Source: Endomychus coccineus
Lineage: Eukaryota > Arthropoda > Insecta > Coleoptera > Endomychidae
Length of the DNA stretch: 64,000 nucleotides
Assembly (NCBI GenBank): GCA_958510875.1
Contig: OY294068.1
Span: 69,046,633 to 69,110,632, forward strand
Reading direction: 5' to 3'
In this document: in pieces, positions 39,356 through 51,616 of the stretch
How positions within the stretch are numbered: the first letter of the stretch is position 1
Layout: every line of letters begins with the position of its first letter
Notes under the pieces: model-generated
Databases searched by the model: none
The model's input: the letters and a program-made list of their open reading frames with translations, nothing else
Told to the model about the DNA's origin: nothing
Position numbers and translations under genes: made by a program

Positions 39356-40846
39356 GTTTTTTTGTAAATATATTACCGACTGTTGCATACTGCCCCTATT
39401 CATTCATTCTTACTGTACATTTGCAAATTTATTACCCGCTAATCCATATTGACATTTTATTTACTTCCTATTATATTCACAATATTGGAAATAGAAATAC
39501 TGATCCAAAATCCCATTTCAACTTATCAAATTTTATAAATTTACAAAAATATTATAATTTATAATGTACATAATGAATTAAATACTGTTCAGTTGGATTT
39601 ACAAAATTTCATTTAATTCCTTATAAATCGACTCTAAATTATATAAAATAATTTCATAAAGGATTTGATGGCAAATAATGAGTTTCTTCATTAACTGTTT
39701 TAGTGAATTAGTTACCAAATACAACAAATGTGCCGCACAACAACAATTTATTAAACTGTTTTCTGTTTAGTTGAATAATAGAAGAAGAAATGATAATCAG
39801 CACCTACCAATTATATTCACTTTTCCTTACTTTCACCATAAGTGATTAAAAGACATCCGTTACATTATAGCTATTGTATAATATGTTGCCTATATTACAG
39901 GGGCTACAACTGAAAGTATTAATTTGATATAATTATAATATTCCAGGGAGACAAATTCTGCAATATGTTTGAGCTTCATCTTTCGAATGGTAGGTGGTTT
40001 TTACCAATTATATTAAAAATACATTTTGTAGGGAGATATACAGAGCACACAGATGGTCGAACTGGCTCCAAGAATGGGCTTGTGCGCCAAATTTGATTAC
40101 TGGCCTCGTGTGACATCATCTATTTTTATGTGTACATACTCATACATACATTATAAAAAAATTAATGTTGTTTTTCATCAATGATTTATTGTAATTATTG
40201 TAATTTAGATTCAACTCCACAGTTAAGATATAAATGATAATAAATATCCATAATAGTATAAAATATAAAATAAAAATTATAAAAATTTATGTAGGTATAA
40301 GCCGTACGTAAACACCTCAAAATAGAGAGGTATTTACTATACACCGTTAGTTCAAGTACGACGTTATCACTTCAGAATTGTGATAATTATCAATATACAT
40401 CTAGGTTTAGTCTAATACACAAGTGTATTCAGCTGAGCTTTCAACAGCAAAAGAATATTGCATTTTTGAACAACTACGAAGTAATACTTTGTAACTGACA
40501 TAAATACATTTATCGTGAAAGCATGGAGAGATGATTTGAACTTATGTCTCATTATATTATGAAATGAATGGACTTTGAAAATCGATACATTTTGCCTAAC
40601 CTTGTACAAAGGAAGTGAGCGCTCTGCACAGACATTTCTAGGTCCAACCTTCTGCATACTTGGTAGCGTTTTAGTTGTATATATAAATAAATAAAATCAA
40701 AACGAAAAATAATTCTTAATTGATCACGGGACGTCCTTTACTTTTGTAAGTAAAATAGGTTTCACACACTTCCGCGGGTCAAATGTATAATTGTAGGAAC
40801 AGAAAATATATTGAAAATGATTTAGAAACAGCTAATGGAAGACGTT
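39356..40846. other. No feature recognised
   Basis: AT-rich sequence with only short frames; no motif, tandem repeat or element end was seen before the target site of the next transposon. Confidence 0.45.
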
Positions 40847-41224
40847 AAATGAGGAGCAGACATTCAAGATGCATTTTGTCCAAATTACATAATTTTCAGG
40901 AAACGGCAAAGCTTACTATGAGGAAACTGATAGGTTTTCGTGAGATGCAAGAAACCGAAAAATATGACCTCCAATATTAACTTGATGCCAAAAATCGCCT
41001 GTTGTTACTCAACCCAAAAATTTGAAATACGAAGGAGCCTAAATGCTCTTTGATTGTCCATACTGGACAAAACTCAATTTGTTTGGGAACTCAAGGGACT
41101 TAATGCTGTTTGATAAAACGAGCAATTTCATAAACTCATTTTTTTTCAGGTATATAATCAAACAAAAATAAAAATTTCATTAACAGTACTTTTTCAGAAG
41201 AAGAATGAACTCAAAACCTTGAAC

Positions 41225-41890
41225 CTATAATTTCATCTCAGCATCATCTTCTTGACATTGACACAGTTCTCGCTGCTCAGAATCACCTTCATCTTCATCA
41301 TCCACATCTTCGTCTCCAGGGATATCTTCAACATTTTTAGGTAAAATTGGAGCAAGCCATGACAATTCTGGATCATTCCTCCAATTCTCAGTAGCCAATT
41401 CCATTAATAATTTATTCAGGCTCTTTATTTTCTTCCTTTTTATTTCCCTACTAAGCGGTACTTGTGACAGCACGATACTTTCAAATTTCTTTCCTTTCTT
41501 CAACAGAGTTTCTTATTTCTTCGAATAATCATCATTTCTATAAAAGTGCTCAGTTTTTATTCCTACACCTCCATTTCTCATTCTTTTGATAAAGATTCTC
41601 TTTGCTTCGATGATTCCTGAAACTTTTCTCAAACATGTCAAAGCTTGTTTGAAATAGTAAATAGCTGCCCATTCTACTCCTAATTTACGTACTTCTCCGA
41701 TTTTAGAATAAAGCTCCCAGTATTTATCTGGCTACTTTATCATACTTTGTGCTCTTATCAATTTTTTGGCCCTGCCGAATACGCAATCAGCAGGTAGGTA
41801 CGAGTGCCCACGAACTGGAAAACACATTCTAATGGACTGTAACGTTAGAGGAGCATGTCTTTGAAGCCAAATCATACACATGTGAACAAT
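41225..41890 (-). pseudogene. C-terminal half of a DDE-like transposase
   Basis: The minus strand from about 41890 reads MIWLQRHAPLTLQSIRMCFP, VRGHSYLPADCVFGRAKKL, EVRKLGVEWAAIYYFKQALT, and then the frame 41225-41503 with an acidic tail ending CQCQEDDAEMKL. The motif PVRGHSxLPADxVFG and the acidic Cys-rich end belong to an uncharacterised insect transposase-like family that I recognise from protein predictions. There is at least one in-frame stop (after SMIK) and another before the last frame. The N-terminal half is on the other strand, immediately to the right. Confidence 0.7.
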
Positions 41891-41908
41891 ATGTTATAAG
41901 TTATAAGT

Positions 41909-42283
41909 TTGTGTAACGAGCCACAAGAAAAAAAGAAGATAATGACCAATCTGAGAGTTCATAGATTGAGGAGCAAGCAATTTTACAAGATGATGAAAGT
42001 TGAATCAGAAGACAGTCTTTCTTTTTGCTTTGACCTACAGCAAGTGCAGGTACTACCTAAAGTGCCAATAGGAGATGCTTTTTATGCACAACAAGTATCT
42101 TTATATTCTTTCTGCATCACTGACATTCCGAGCAGAATACCTATTTTCTATTCCTGGCTAGAGTCTCAAGCCGGTCGTGGATCCATCGAAGTAGGATCTG
42201 CGTTGTTTGATTCTTTTTCAAAAATGGAATTTCCGGACCATGTAAAGGAACTACGACTATACTCAGATCATCAAACAGTATAA
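41909..42283 (+). pseudogene. Middle part of the same DDE-like transposase, inverted
   Basis: The frame reads TNLRVHRLRSKQFYKMMKVE, SLSFCFDLQQVQVLPKVPIG, DAFYAQQVSLYSFCITDIPS, GRGSIEVGSALFDSFSKM and LRLYSDHQTV. This family's catalytic domain has FDLQ, FYxRQ and LYSDxCGGQN segments in that order. The frame stops just where CGGQN should follow. Since the next part of the protein runs leftwards from 41890, the gene has been broken by an inversion within the element. Confidence 0.7.
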
Positions 42284-42649
42284 TAATTAGCAAAACGAAT
42301 TGTGTACTATTTGCCAAAGTGCATTCAGAATGCATTAAGTCCGCAGTGCAAAAACAAAAGGCGTTTTGAAAGTCTATGCGTAGTGGACAAAATGCACTTC
42401 GAATGTCCAACCAATCTTCACTGAGGATTTCATATGAGACTGAATGCCTTTTGAATATTCATGGTTGTGTTAGAAAATGCGCCTTAGGGTGAAGAATAGA
42501 ACGTCATCCCTATTTCAAAAGCTGAAGTTTTGAACAAAATGCATTTTGAATGTCTGCTCCTCAAATTATACTCTATGTTACATTAAATTTTATTCAGATG
42601 GTCTACAAAGTCTACATAATGTATTTTACTCAAGTGACTGTTTTATACT

Positions 42650-43262
42650 GACACCTGCTGTCACATGCACTAGCAAATTATTGACACTATATAACCTTAT
42701 TCCATGATACTACAGAGCATGGAACTACTCTATCTTACATTGAAATTTTATTCAAATAGTCCACCTAATGTATTTTATCCACGACTATTGTATAAAATAT
42801 GCATAATGCATGTGTTTCCTCAAGTATAATGATATCCATTAATCACTAGTGAATAATGATTTCATTATTCACTACCATCAATATGACAAACATGATAGAA
42901 ATTTTTCTAGACAAATACGATAAAAATGGAGCGTACTATGAAACGTCAAGTCACATCGAATTTAATTTGAAACGTCAACAATTTGTTGGTTCGACTTGTT
43001 TCAACAGCAAAGTTTATTAGTATCAAAGTAATATTTCTGGGTCGTGGACAAAGTATAGTATTCTACTTACATATTATGGCTATTATTCACTTGGATGATT
43101 CAAGACACTCGCCTGCGGCTCGTGCCGTAAACTTCATCCACGTGAATAATGGCCACCATAATATGCTTGTTGAATAATATACCATTACTACTTTGTGATT
43201 CGTACTGACACCTGTTGCCAGCAATTATTTACACTATAAAATAACCTTGTTTCATACTGCCC
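42650..43262. repeat. Pair of diverged direct repeats
   Basis: TACTGACACCTGCTGTCACA…CACTATATAACCTTATT (42655-42710) recurs as TACTGACACCTGTTGCCAGC…CACTATAAAATAACCTTGTT (43204-43258). A GC-richer segment 43100-43150 lies between them. Confidence 0.6.
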
Positions 43263-45039
43263 TGGGTCGAGGCCCGAGATTTCAAGAGGCCCACAATTCT
43301 GAAATTTTCTATATATAATAACGAATTTTATATTATAATAAGAAAATATGTATTTGTAAAACAGAAACAAGATCTTAAAAAATTTGTTTAAAATTTTATT
43401 GTTATAATAAAATAACAAACTAATTATATACATAGTTTTCTTATACTAAAAATTTACTGTTTATTCACAAAAAATGTATTTATTAAACTTTGCGATTTTT
43501 AATAAGTACCTCTAGACGCATTAATTCTTAGAAAAAATTAAATAACTTTTGAACGGTTGAAGTGAATTGCAAAAACTAAACCGATTTATGAAGCCTAAAA
43601 AATGCAAATTCAAATGTGTTGAGATATCCAGAGGGCGCCAATAAAAAATATATCGAAGGTTGATGCCCTGTAAAAATGGTACAGCCTGAATATAGAAAAA
43701 AAAATTACAATCTGCACTTTGGCCTCCTGCTTTCTCATATCAATGACTCACCCAGTATATAATAATATACGATTGATTAGAGAGTAGGTTGCATTCTACC
43801 TTCATTTCAATTTGTTTCTCAGATATCACGCTAGTGGAAGCATGCAAATCGTCGTTGCTGATTTTATTGGAGTTTTACCATTCTCTACTTACATAATAAT
43901 CACCAGGGACTCATATGCCAGTGCAGATTTGAAGTATCGTTATTTAATAAATTGTGTTACAAATGAAATTGTTCTTTCTTATTCTTTACTTATTAGATAT
44001 ATGAAATTATACAAATTATTTGTAATCTTAAATGTAATTCTCAAACAGTTGTTGTGTTCACAAAAAAAAGATCATAGGATGTCCAGCTTCTTCAAGAGAT
44101 ACTCTACGAGGATGGAATTGGAGGGCAGTGTTGCGTGAAGTCATTCACATTGTAAAATCTAAAAGATTCATTTATACTTCTAATTTGACAAAATAGCAGT
44201 AGCTAGAGATTTTCATTATTTTTTGAGAACAAAATTGTGGAGCGATATTCAGTTTCTTACATATCGTTTGAAGGATAGAAAAGATACGATGATCAATTAA
44301 AGCTGATATATAATCATTAGGTGGATGTGAAGATGATACAGCAACATGCTTTGCAGAATTGTGCTTTTTATACCACCTAGGCACAGCATCACGTTTTTGC
44401 TAATTACGATATGCTTCCAGACGTTGACAAATAATTATCATTTGGTAAAGTTATAACTACAAAAACGGTCAGCAAAATTTGGAATAAAGTTGTAACGTCG
44501 CAGAATTCCCATTCATTTTCTCGGTTATGCAGTATTTCTTAAAGAAACCCTTAAAATCAATAGTGTATTCTTGTTATTGTATCGTAACTATTTTAATCTT
44601 CATTTATAGTTTTCCAGAGAAATCGTATGATAAATACACCCTATTGTGAAGGGTTGAAGATTCAAAAAAATTATGACTATTATAATAAATTAAAACTGCT
44701 TTCACCCAATTTTCATCCAAATCATTCAAAACTAACAACAAAAACAATTGTTGAAGTAAGTTTAAATTTACATCGTTCTATGACAGTTTATAAGCAACGG
44801 CGGCGTTCTATTCCTAGAAGCGGAAATTTGTTTCTATACATTTTCTTAAAAATAATATGAATTTGAATATTATTTAGTTCTGTAAAGATAATGAAAAAAA
44901 TAATTCATTTCATTACATATCTTCACACAAATGCGAGTATCTTATAAGATATGAAACAATTATATAAAAATCAGTAACCAAATCAAATGATTTGCGAACA
45001 GTAACTTTGCCGCGCACACTATTTATCTATTCTCCAAGA
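43263..45039. other. No recognised gene
   Basis: Several mid-size frames occur (43812-44138 +, 44172-44384 -, 44627-44860 +) with ordinary composition but no motif I can name. TTTTCCAG precedes the last one and could be a splice acceptor. A host exon is possible but unsupported. Confidence 0.35.
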
Positions 45040-45270
45040 GGCAACAAGGCAACTAGCTTAATAGTATCTTCATTAGCCAAACTTATTAGAATATCTTTTT
45101 CACAAGCCATCAGCATAAGTGCATCTAGGTGATATTGGGCATGGAATTTCATAATTTGTTCAAAATAAATTTTAATTTACAAAAAGATCGCTCAGACGCT
45201 ACTTCTAACATTGAGAATTTGTATGCCTGTTCAAGATCTGGGTAAGACTCACGGTAAATGTTATATTGAA
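45040..45270 (-). pseudogene. hAT dimerisation-domain remnant
   Basis: Minus-strand frames joined by one shift give LEVASERSFCKLKFILNKL and then YHLDALMLMACEKDILISLA, the C-terminal hAT domain of the ZMYM1-like group. Nothing of the catalytic domain is recognised nearby. Confidence 0.7.
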
Positions 45271-45642
45271 TTAAACTTTTAAAACAGCATAAAATACATT
45301 TTTTACAAGTTTTACAAGATCACTACCATTCCTCTCTTCTTATCCCTGCTACAGGCCACGGTATGCTACAGGTTAACGCTATGCGCTAGGATGTTTTAAA
45401 AGCCGTTTTGGTTGGCAGTAGGCTTTGCAAATTTGCAATTGTTGTGCTTTGATCTTCTTTGCGGTTTGGTTCTTTTTTGGCATCCCGACCTATATTTGGA
45501 ACGACGAACGGGGGATCGCCGACTCGCCTGATGGTCCAGTCCGGCGATGGATTCACAGACAACAAATTATAAACATGAGAGGTTCCATGCGTGACCGATC
45601 ATTGTAGTCTCCGATAACACACTTTCGATATTCACTCATGTA

Positions 45643-46218
45643 CAGTGGCGGCTGGTGACACAAGGGTATGAGGATGAGCATAAATAGGAAAAGTTTTGCA
45701 TTTTTCAAGGTCAAACAGCCTAAAATTATAAATGGGAGCTTTGCAGAGCCGAAATATTTGCTTAAAGAAATAGGTTCCGTTGGCCAAGTATATTTCTGAT
45801 GAGATTGACAGAAATCTCGAAAAAAAATTATTTAAAATAATATTTAAATATCAACAAATTATAGGTACAGATATTCAATTTCTAAGATAAAAAGTAAACT
45901 CACCCTAGAAACCCTAGATATATCCAAGCTTGCGGTTATCTGTATAGAAAATCAATTCGTCTCTTTTTGGAATTCGCAAAAACGTCAATTACACAATTAT
46001 TGAAATCTGGAATAGCTGCAATTAGTGTTTTCTCCATACAAAGTGAGTTTAGTCAGTCCTGCGCCATAATATTTCTCAAAAAAGTGTTTAACTGTTTTAA
46101 GCGTTGAAAAACAGCGTTCACTTTCAACACATGTCATCGGTATGGTACAAATTAATTTTAATGATAAAACAGTTACACTAAAACAGCCCGCGAGGTTTCG
46201 GTCTATAAATAATTGCAA
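45643..46218 (-). pseudogene. hAT 3' end: dimerisation domain plus terminal repeat
   Basis: The minus-strand frame 45997-46218 includes TIPMTCVESERCFSTLKTVK, again the hAT dimerisation motif, followed by decayed sequence. At 45643 CAGTGGCGGCTGGTGACACA is a typical hAT terminal repeat at the expected 3' side of this minus-strand gene. The other end was not found. Confidence 0.68.
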
Positions 46219-46359
46219 AATTGCTAAGCAACTTGCTGCTTCACGACAATATTACCTGCTGTATATAACCTTTGATTCACTTTTCAGTTCAACTTTGTCC
46301 AAAAAGCAGTTTTTATACAGGAGTTTGGAAATGTTTTGTGTATTCTTTTGAATATGCCT

Positions 46360-48263
46360 CTATTGCGGTTGCTGACTGAACTCAATCAGTGCATTGGACC
46401 AATGAACGCGAATCTCATAATAACGTACACATATTTTCTGTTTTATGTGTCCGAATGGTCTCTTTCTAACGCATAATTAACTGGATCACTCCTAGGTGCT
46501 AGCCGAAAATTGAGCTACATTTGTGCCGGTGTTGTTATTTTTATTTACCTATATATTTTGGGTTTCAAGAATGATGCAGGCTGCTGATTCAATACCAATA
46601 ATTGTATATGTTAAATTTTAGTATAAAATTTGCAATTATTCCACTATTGGCCGATTTGGGTTTTGAGGGCTCTTTTTTTCAAAACCCTCTTATCTCAAAA
46701 AAGATGCGTTTTTCGAAAAATGGTAAGGATGAAAAAGTTGCATTTTGACCCCAAAAAAAAATACAATTTTTTTAATTCTCAACCTTCTTTAACCGTTTTT
46801 GCGGTGGCCACGTTTTTCCCCTAAAAGAGCAGGAACTTAAAATCACCACTTAAAACTAACCACATCTGGGACACACCCTGAATCTACCCATCAAGTTTCG
46901 CAACTTTTGATCCTGTATACTCGTACAAATATTAGTGCATGGGTAAAAACCTCCATTTACTGGAATAATAATAATAAGAGAGTATGGAGAACTTTAAAAC
47001 TGACTGAAACTGGAACAGGTTGACACTTATGAGCTACGACTGTGGAATGTAATACAATATAATTTAGTTTACATCTTTATTACCCTTTTTCACTCAAATT
47101 GCATACTACCTAGAACATTATCTTATGTTAAATAATGTTATATTATGTGTCCCATAATTGCTGCATGGCAGCCGAAAAGAGCTTTATATCAATTATTATT
47201 CAAGTTGAGAAATGATAATGGTGTTAACCATATTATATTATACAGGTTGAGTTTAATGGAGCGGTAGGTATAGTCAGATTTAATAAGTAATAATAAATAA
47301 ATGAGAAAGACATGATCAGCGATCTAGCGATAACTAGACTATGAATTCGACTGATTAACTTCGCTGAAACATTTGTGGTAAGCATAAATAATCTTCTAAA
47401 ACTACTATACCTTGACACTCAGTGACTAGTCTATGTGAGCGCATCCCACATGACCAAGTCTGACCTTCTAAGATGTTGATAGCTTTTTTACTTTGTCTAT
47501 CCCGTAAAGTACGATGCATCTACCTTGCTTCAACTCACAAGACGTGAAACTCAAGCTTTGTATTCACAGGCGATAAAATATTACAACAAACACCGAGTTG
47601 GCTTATAATCAAAAATTTTGCAATGAAATGAAAATAGAACTAGCTTAGAGGTTTTGACGTTTGAGTTAGTAGATCATATTGACTCTAGCTGTGAATGAGC
47701 CACCTGTAAAAGTGATTTTCTGAAATGTCTGTGATGGGTGTAGGTACTTTTTATTCGTAAACTTTTTGTCGGTTGCATATTGAGCTTCATTCATTTTAAT
47801 ATTTCGGGTACATTATGGTTAGGTACTATAGAGTTAATACAAGAGTGGAATAAATTACGTTTCAGCAAATAAGAATGAACCATAAACCAAATTAAAGAGC
47901 GATACTTTTTATTTTTCATATCGCTTATCTTAATTTCAATAGATGGTAACAATACCTTTTTCAAAAATGTCATTCTAACCGTTCAAAATATATCAAAAAT
48001 TAAATGGGACTTCGCATTAAACTATGATGACGTAGATTGTTCCGCAGATACATTTGTAAGTTGTAAAAAAGTATTAATAGAAGACGCAACTTAACAAAAA
48101 ATAATCAGCCAAAGGAAAAAGATGTAAGCCCTGAATTACATTCAAAGCAAAATATCAAATGAAACATGAAATGTAGGTACACATATTTGACAGATTTACC
48201 AAATAATTTCAAAACTGAAAACTAATAAAGAAAAGAAGGACATTTAAGTTGCTAATGTTACAA
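46360..48263. other. No recognised gene
   Basis: AT-rich; the frame 46630-46824 lies in a Phe/Lys-rich repeat-like stretch. No element ends were seen. Confidence 0.4.
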
Positions 48264-48870
48264 TAATAGGTTAGTAGATTTTTTGCCACTTTATTTTTTT
48301 TAGATGCAATAGCATTAACACACAAGAGAAGATATTCCCAATAATCCACTTACCAGCACAATTTGTCATATTCCCGCATAATAATTTCCTCAATTACCAA
48401 TTCCAAGTACTTTTGTATCGTTCTAAAGATGACATGCTAGATGTCGAAACTATACTCACAATAGTCTTTTATAATATAAGTTACATAAAAACAAAGTGAA
48501 AGAAGTGTTTTATTCTATCACCGTATATTAATATCCCCAGAAGCAATTCTAGGTTGATAGGTTATTTATAAGCTTATTTTTGGATGCAATAAGATTAGCT
48601 GAACACCAGAGAACATACATTATATCCAAGCAACAATAATAGGTTAGTAGATTATTTGTGAGTTTATTTTCAGATGCAATAACAATATTGAACCCTTAAG
48701 GGAACATATATTATCTTCAACTACCTATTTTAGATTAGTAGGTTATTAGTGAGTTTATTTCTAGATGCAATAACATTAACACATAATAGAAGATTTTCCC
48801 CGTAATTCGCTTACCTGGACCAATTTATCATAACCCCGCATTATAATTTTTCCAATTACCAATACCCAGT
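48264..48870. repeat. Diverged repeat family, unit about 87 bp, four copies
   Basis: The series GGTTAGTAGATTATTTGTGA, then GTTTATTT, then AGATGCAATAACATTAACAC recurs with starts near 48264, 48548, 48633 and 48722. The first and last copies continue into the same flank (CCGCAT…ATAATTTCCTCAATTACCA), so longer units were also duplicated. A hammerhead-like motif lies inside the first long unit. Confidence 0.75.
48423..48450 (+). ncRNA. Hammerhead-like motif (degenerate)
   Basis: CTAAAGATGACATGCTAGAT followed by GTCGAAAC. The core C-U-G-A has one change (A for G). The stem-II arms GAC(A)/(T)GTC can pair. The same ~115-bp context recurs at 52950-53060. Confidence 0.3.
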
Positions 48871-48876
48871 TTTCTT

Positions 48877-50610
48877 TTATACTTTGACTACACGAGAGGG
48901 ATACTTATAATGTTCGAAGAACATCATGTGAGCCAGCGGTGGAATGTTGGGAGAGGAGATAAGTATTAGAATTTTTCTTGAAGGTTTGGAGGTTATAGGC
49001 ATAGGGAAAGACCTCACTAAGTAAAGAGTTCCACAACTTCGCCCTTCGATGGAAAAATGAAGTCTGGTAGGAAGAAGTTCAGCAGTTCTCGAGCTTGACA
49101 ATGAAGGGGTGACTAGTTTGGGCTCGCCTAGTCCGCCTATCTGGTATCTCCCGTGGTGGAATAACAGACGAGATTTCTGATGAATACCGACAATGGAAAT
49201 TTCTATAGAGAAGGGAGAGATCACCCACATTTCTACGAAGTTCTACAGAGGTCAATGAAATCGTAAGTGTGACATCATCAGTCAAACGAATAGGTCTCTT
49301 CTGAATGGAATCCAAGAGCTTCAGCGTACGTTTGGGAGCCGAACTCCAAACATGACAGCAATACTCCAGGACAGGTCGAATCTGTACTTTGTAAATTATG
49401 AGGAGCTTGCTGGAATGTGAAGTAGCTCTTGGTTCAGAATAATAAACCAAGTTTTTGTGAAGTGCATTGTGGTTTTCGCAATGGACCTAACATTATCGTC
49501 CCATGAGAGGGAGCTGTTGGTGGTGATCCCGAGCATGGATATGGAAGGCTTCATAGGAATAGTTGTGCCTGACATCGTTTTATTAGGAATTTTGGATTCG
49601 CCTCCCTGGATAAGACGCAAGCTTGAGTTTTGGTTGCATTGAACTACTAGACTATCAGATCTACATTTCCATTTTTTTGCCAGATCTACATTAATTGCGT
49701 CAACCTCTCTTCGTCTCGCTCCTCTGGCTCTATTCGATGGTGTAGAGGCTCTAGATGAGAAAGCAGTATGAAGTACACCATCATCTGCAAAGCTGTGGCC
49801 GGGACAGGTGGTCACTTCCAGCAGTTCGTTCATATGGAGCAGAAACATAGTTGGTGCCAAGACAAATACCTGTGGAACACAAGCGTTAATAGTCATTGTA
49901 TCGGAGAATATTCCGTCAGCCACCAAATGGAGTAATCAATGTGTAAGAAAAATTGATAGTAAGTGACAAAGTTGAAGCGGCAAACCATTTGATGAAACTT
50001 TCCCAAGAAGCCTTTGGTGCCAGACTTAGTCAAATGCTTTGGAGAGATCCAATGATACAGCTAGAGATTCCCAATGTTTTTCAATAGATTTCTGCCATAC
50101 ATGTGTTACGTAGACCAAGCAGGCCTCCTGTTGATCTCTGCTGACGAAAGCCATATTGCCGGTCATTCACGATTTTGGAGCTCTCTAGGTATTGAATGAG
50201 ATCGATGTCGATTGTTTTCTCCATCAATTCAGAAGTTGCAGATAATAGTGCAATGGGTCTATACATATTAGAAACGGGAGCCATTCGGGCATCCTATAAG
50301 ATTTGATCTTATTTTGGCATTATATGCCTCTTTCGAAGCGTTTATTGTTGAATTGCACATATGTCTGGCTCTAATATATTTTTTTCTGGTCTCCAAACAT
50401 GAGTTACCGCGCCAACGACAGTATGCTGTTTGTTTTGAACTGATGGCCCTAGAACAGATTTTATTGAAACATCGTTCACCAGATGACGGTGATTTGTTGG
50501 TATGGAGTGTGTAAGTTTCCATTCCTAGCCTGATAATATCCGAGATCAGATCTCTGTGTTTGAAGTATTCTGTTCTTGTATTTCCCCATATTCTATCTGC
50601 ATCCCCATTT
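48877..50610 (-). pseudogene. Jockey-like LINE, copy 2, with internal deletion
   Basis: Same family as the element at 10985. Minus-strand frames in gene order: 50268-50522 (METYTLHTNKSPSSGERCFN, the link after the endonuclease), 50081-50284 (NMYRPIALLSATSELMEKTI), 49396-49926 (catalytic box HSFADDGVLH, with MSGTTIPMKPSISMLGITTN), 49079-49450 (QIRPVLEYCCHVWSSAPKRT) and 48877-49230. A segment of roughly 400 bp present in copy 1 between the linker and NYRPIALL is missing here. Frames are better preserved than in copy 1, but shifts separate them all. Confidence 0.85.
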
Positions 50611-50661
50611 GTTGGTTTTATGTTATATTGACTTTATATATCTTAAGATCTCCTATTAGTA

Positions 50662-50953
50662 CAGTCATTTGATGATAAAATAAGAGGTTACCTGGAAAGT
50701 TTTCCGGGAGTTTTCAAAATTGGTGATTTCATAGATTTCAACATGCTCTTTTCGAATTTCTACTTGGCCAACTCGTATTTTCGCCGCTCCCGCCGCCATT
50801 TTGGAAAAATGGCGCCTAAAAAACGTTTTTCGATAATATCTCCGTTCCAACTCATTTAACGATAAAAATAGTTATGTAATAAATTAAACTAGAGAAAATT
50901 TCCTATAATTTATGTAGTAACCTTTTTTTGTATGATGAATAGTTTTAGCGTAC
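50662..50953 (+). repeat. Left terminal inverted repeat of the FEN/CXC element
   Basis: About 290 bp beginning CAGTCATTTG, matching the complement of 52653-52934 over nearly its whole length. Main differences are a short indel near the outer end and scattered substitutions. It contains a 9-bp-arm hairpin at 50794-50814 (CGCCATTTT, GGA, AAAATGGCG). Confidence 0.9.
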
Positions 50954-51086
50954 GAGCGGCGCAAATTCTACTTCAACACGAATTTTGGCCAAAAAACTCA
51001 TTTCCACACCACCATGAGGTAGAGTAAGTGGCACGTTTTTTTTATCGTGATATCCCCAGTAGGCCTAATCCACACGCAATGTACTA

Positions 51087-51616
51087 TTACAAAATTGTAC
51101 GCATTGTTCTTCTCTTCGCTATCTTTGATGGACCAGGAGTTGCGAGTTCATCGTCTTCAACACCAAAAGAAACGCCACAGATAGAAATTTCTTCCACATC
51201 ATCCGCAATGGGATTATCATCTTCGTTGTAATCTTCTTCCTCGATTTCATCATATGTTTGCTCGAGAACAGTCTCATTTTCTTCCTCTTCATGAATATCT
51301 TGTGATGGCACTTGCGAATTATTACAGGAACCATTGCAATTCGTGCATATAATGGAGCACTTTAATCCAGCCTTTCTGCATCCACAGGCTCTCTCACATG
51401 CCTTTTTGCATTTGCAAGAACTTAATTTTAACAAGGCTTCCGGAGCTGGGGGCTCTAGTGTGGTGACAGGAAGTAGGCCATTCTTGCTTTTTTCCATCCC
51501 CATTGTACTGCATTTTGTTCAACTCCATACCACTGCTGAACCTGGTGATAGCTTCGGAAGGAATGTTGTCGTGCTGCTGCTTCTGTCGGTGGTAGCGATG
51601 CAATATTAAATTTGTT
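51087..51616 (-). pseudogene. CXC-domain C-terminal part of the FEN/CXC protein (after a stop and a frameshift)
   Basis: After a TAG at 51617 the same frame continues ASLPPTEAAARQHSFRSYHQ and VQQWYGVEQNAVQWGW. A one-base shift at an A-run near 51490 then moves into the frame 51087-51503: NGLLPVTTLEPPAPEALLKL followed by SCKCKKACERACGCRKAGLK and CSIICTNCNGSC. The nine Cys follow the CXC pattern C-1-C-3-C-3-C-1-C-6-C-3-C-2-C-3-C, a zinc-binding DNA-contact module. A strongly acidic tail (EEEENE, DEIEEEDYNEDDN) ends the protein. It reads as the natural continuation of the nuclease frame, so one ~495-residue protein is inferred. Confidence 0.85.

Larger units (their letters stand above)
40851..42562. 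mobile_element. DDE-type DNA transposon with GAGGAGCAGACATTC ends
   Basis: A 1712-bp element. The left end begins GAGGAGCAGACATTCAAGAT and the right end is its complement (…TTTTGAATGTCTGCTCCTC), about 30 bp with few mismatches. It is flanked by AAAT on both sides (40847-40850, 42563-42566), suggesting a 4-bp target duplication. Subterminal zones hold many variants of AATGCATTTTG and GTCCA, a pattern of transposase-binding sites. Inside are two oppositely oriented pieces of one transposase-like protein. Four-bp duplications occur in Sola elements, but I do not assign the superfamily. Confidence 0.75.

Noticed and set aside
50945..51100. Possible separate small gene near the left end of the FEN/CXC element
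   Set aside because: Only short frames; the sequence is the acidic-tail 3' region and inner inverted repeat.
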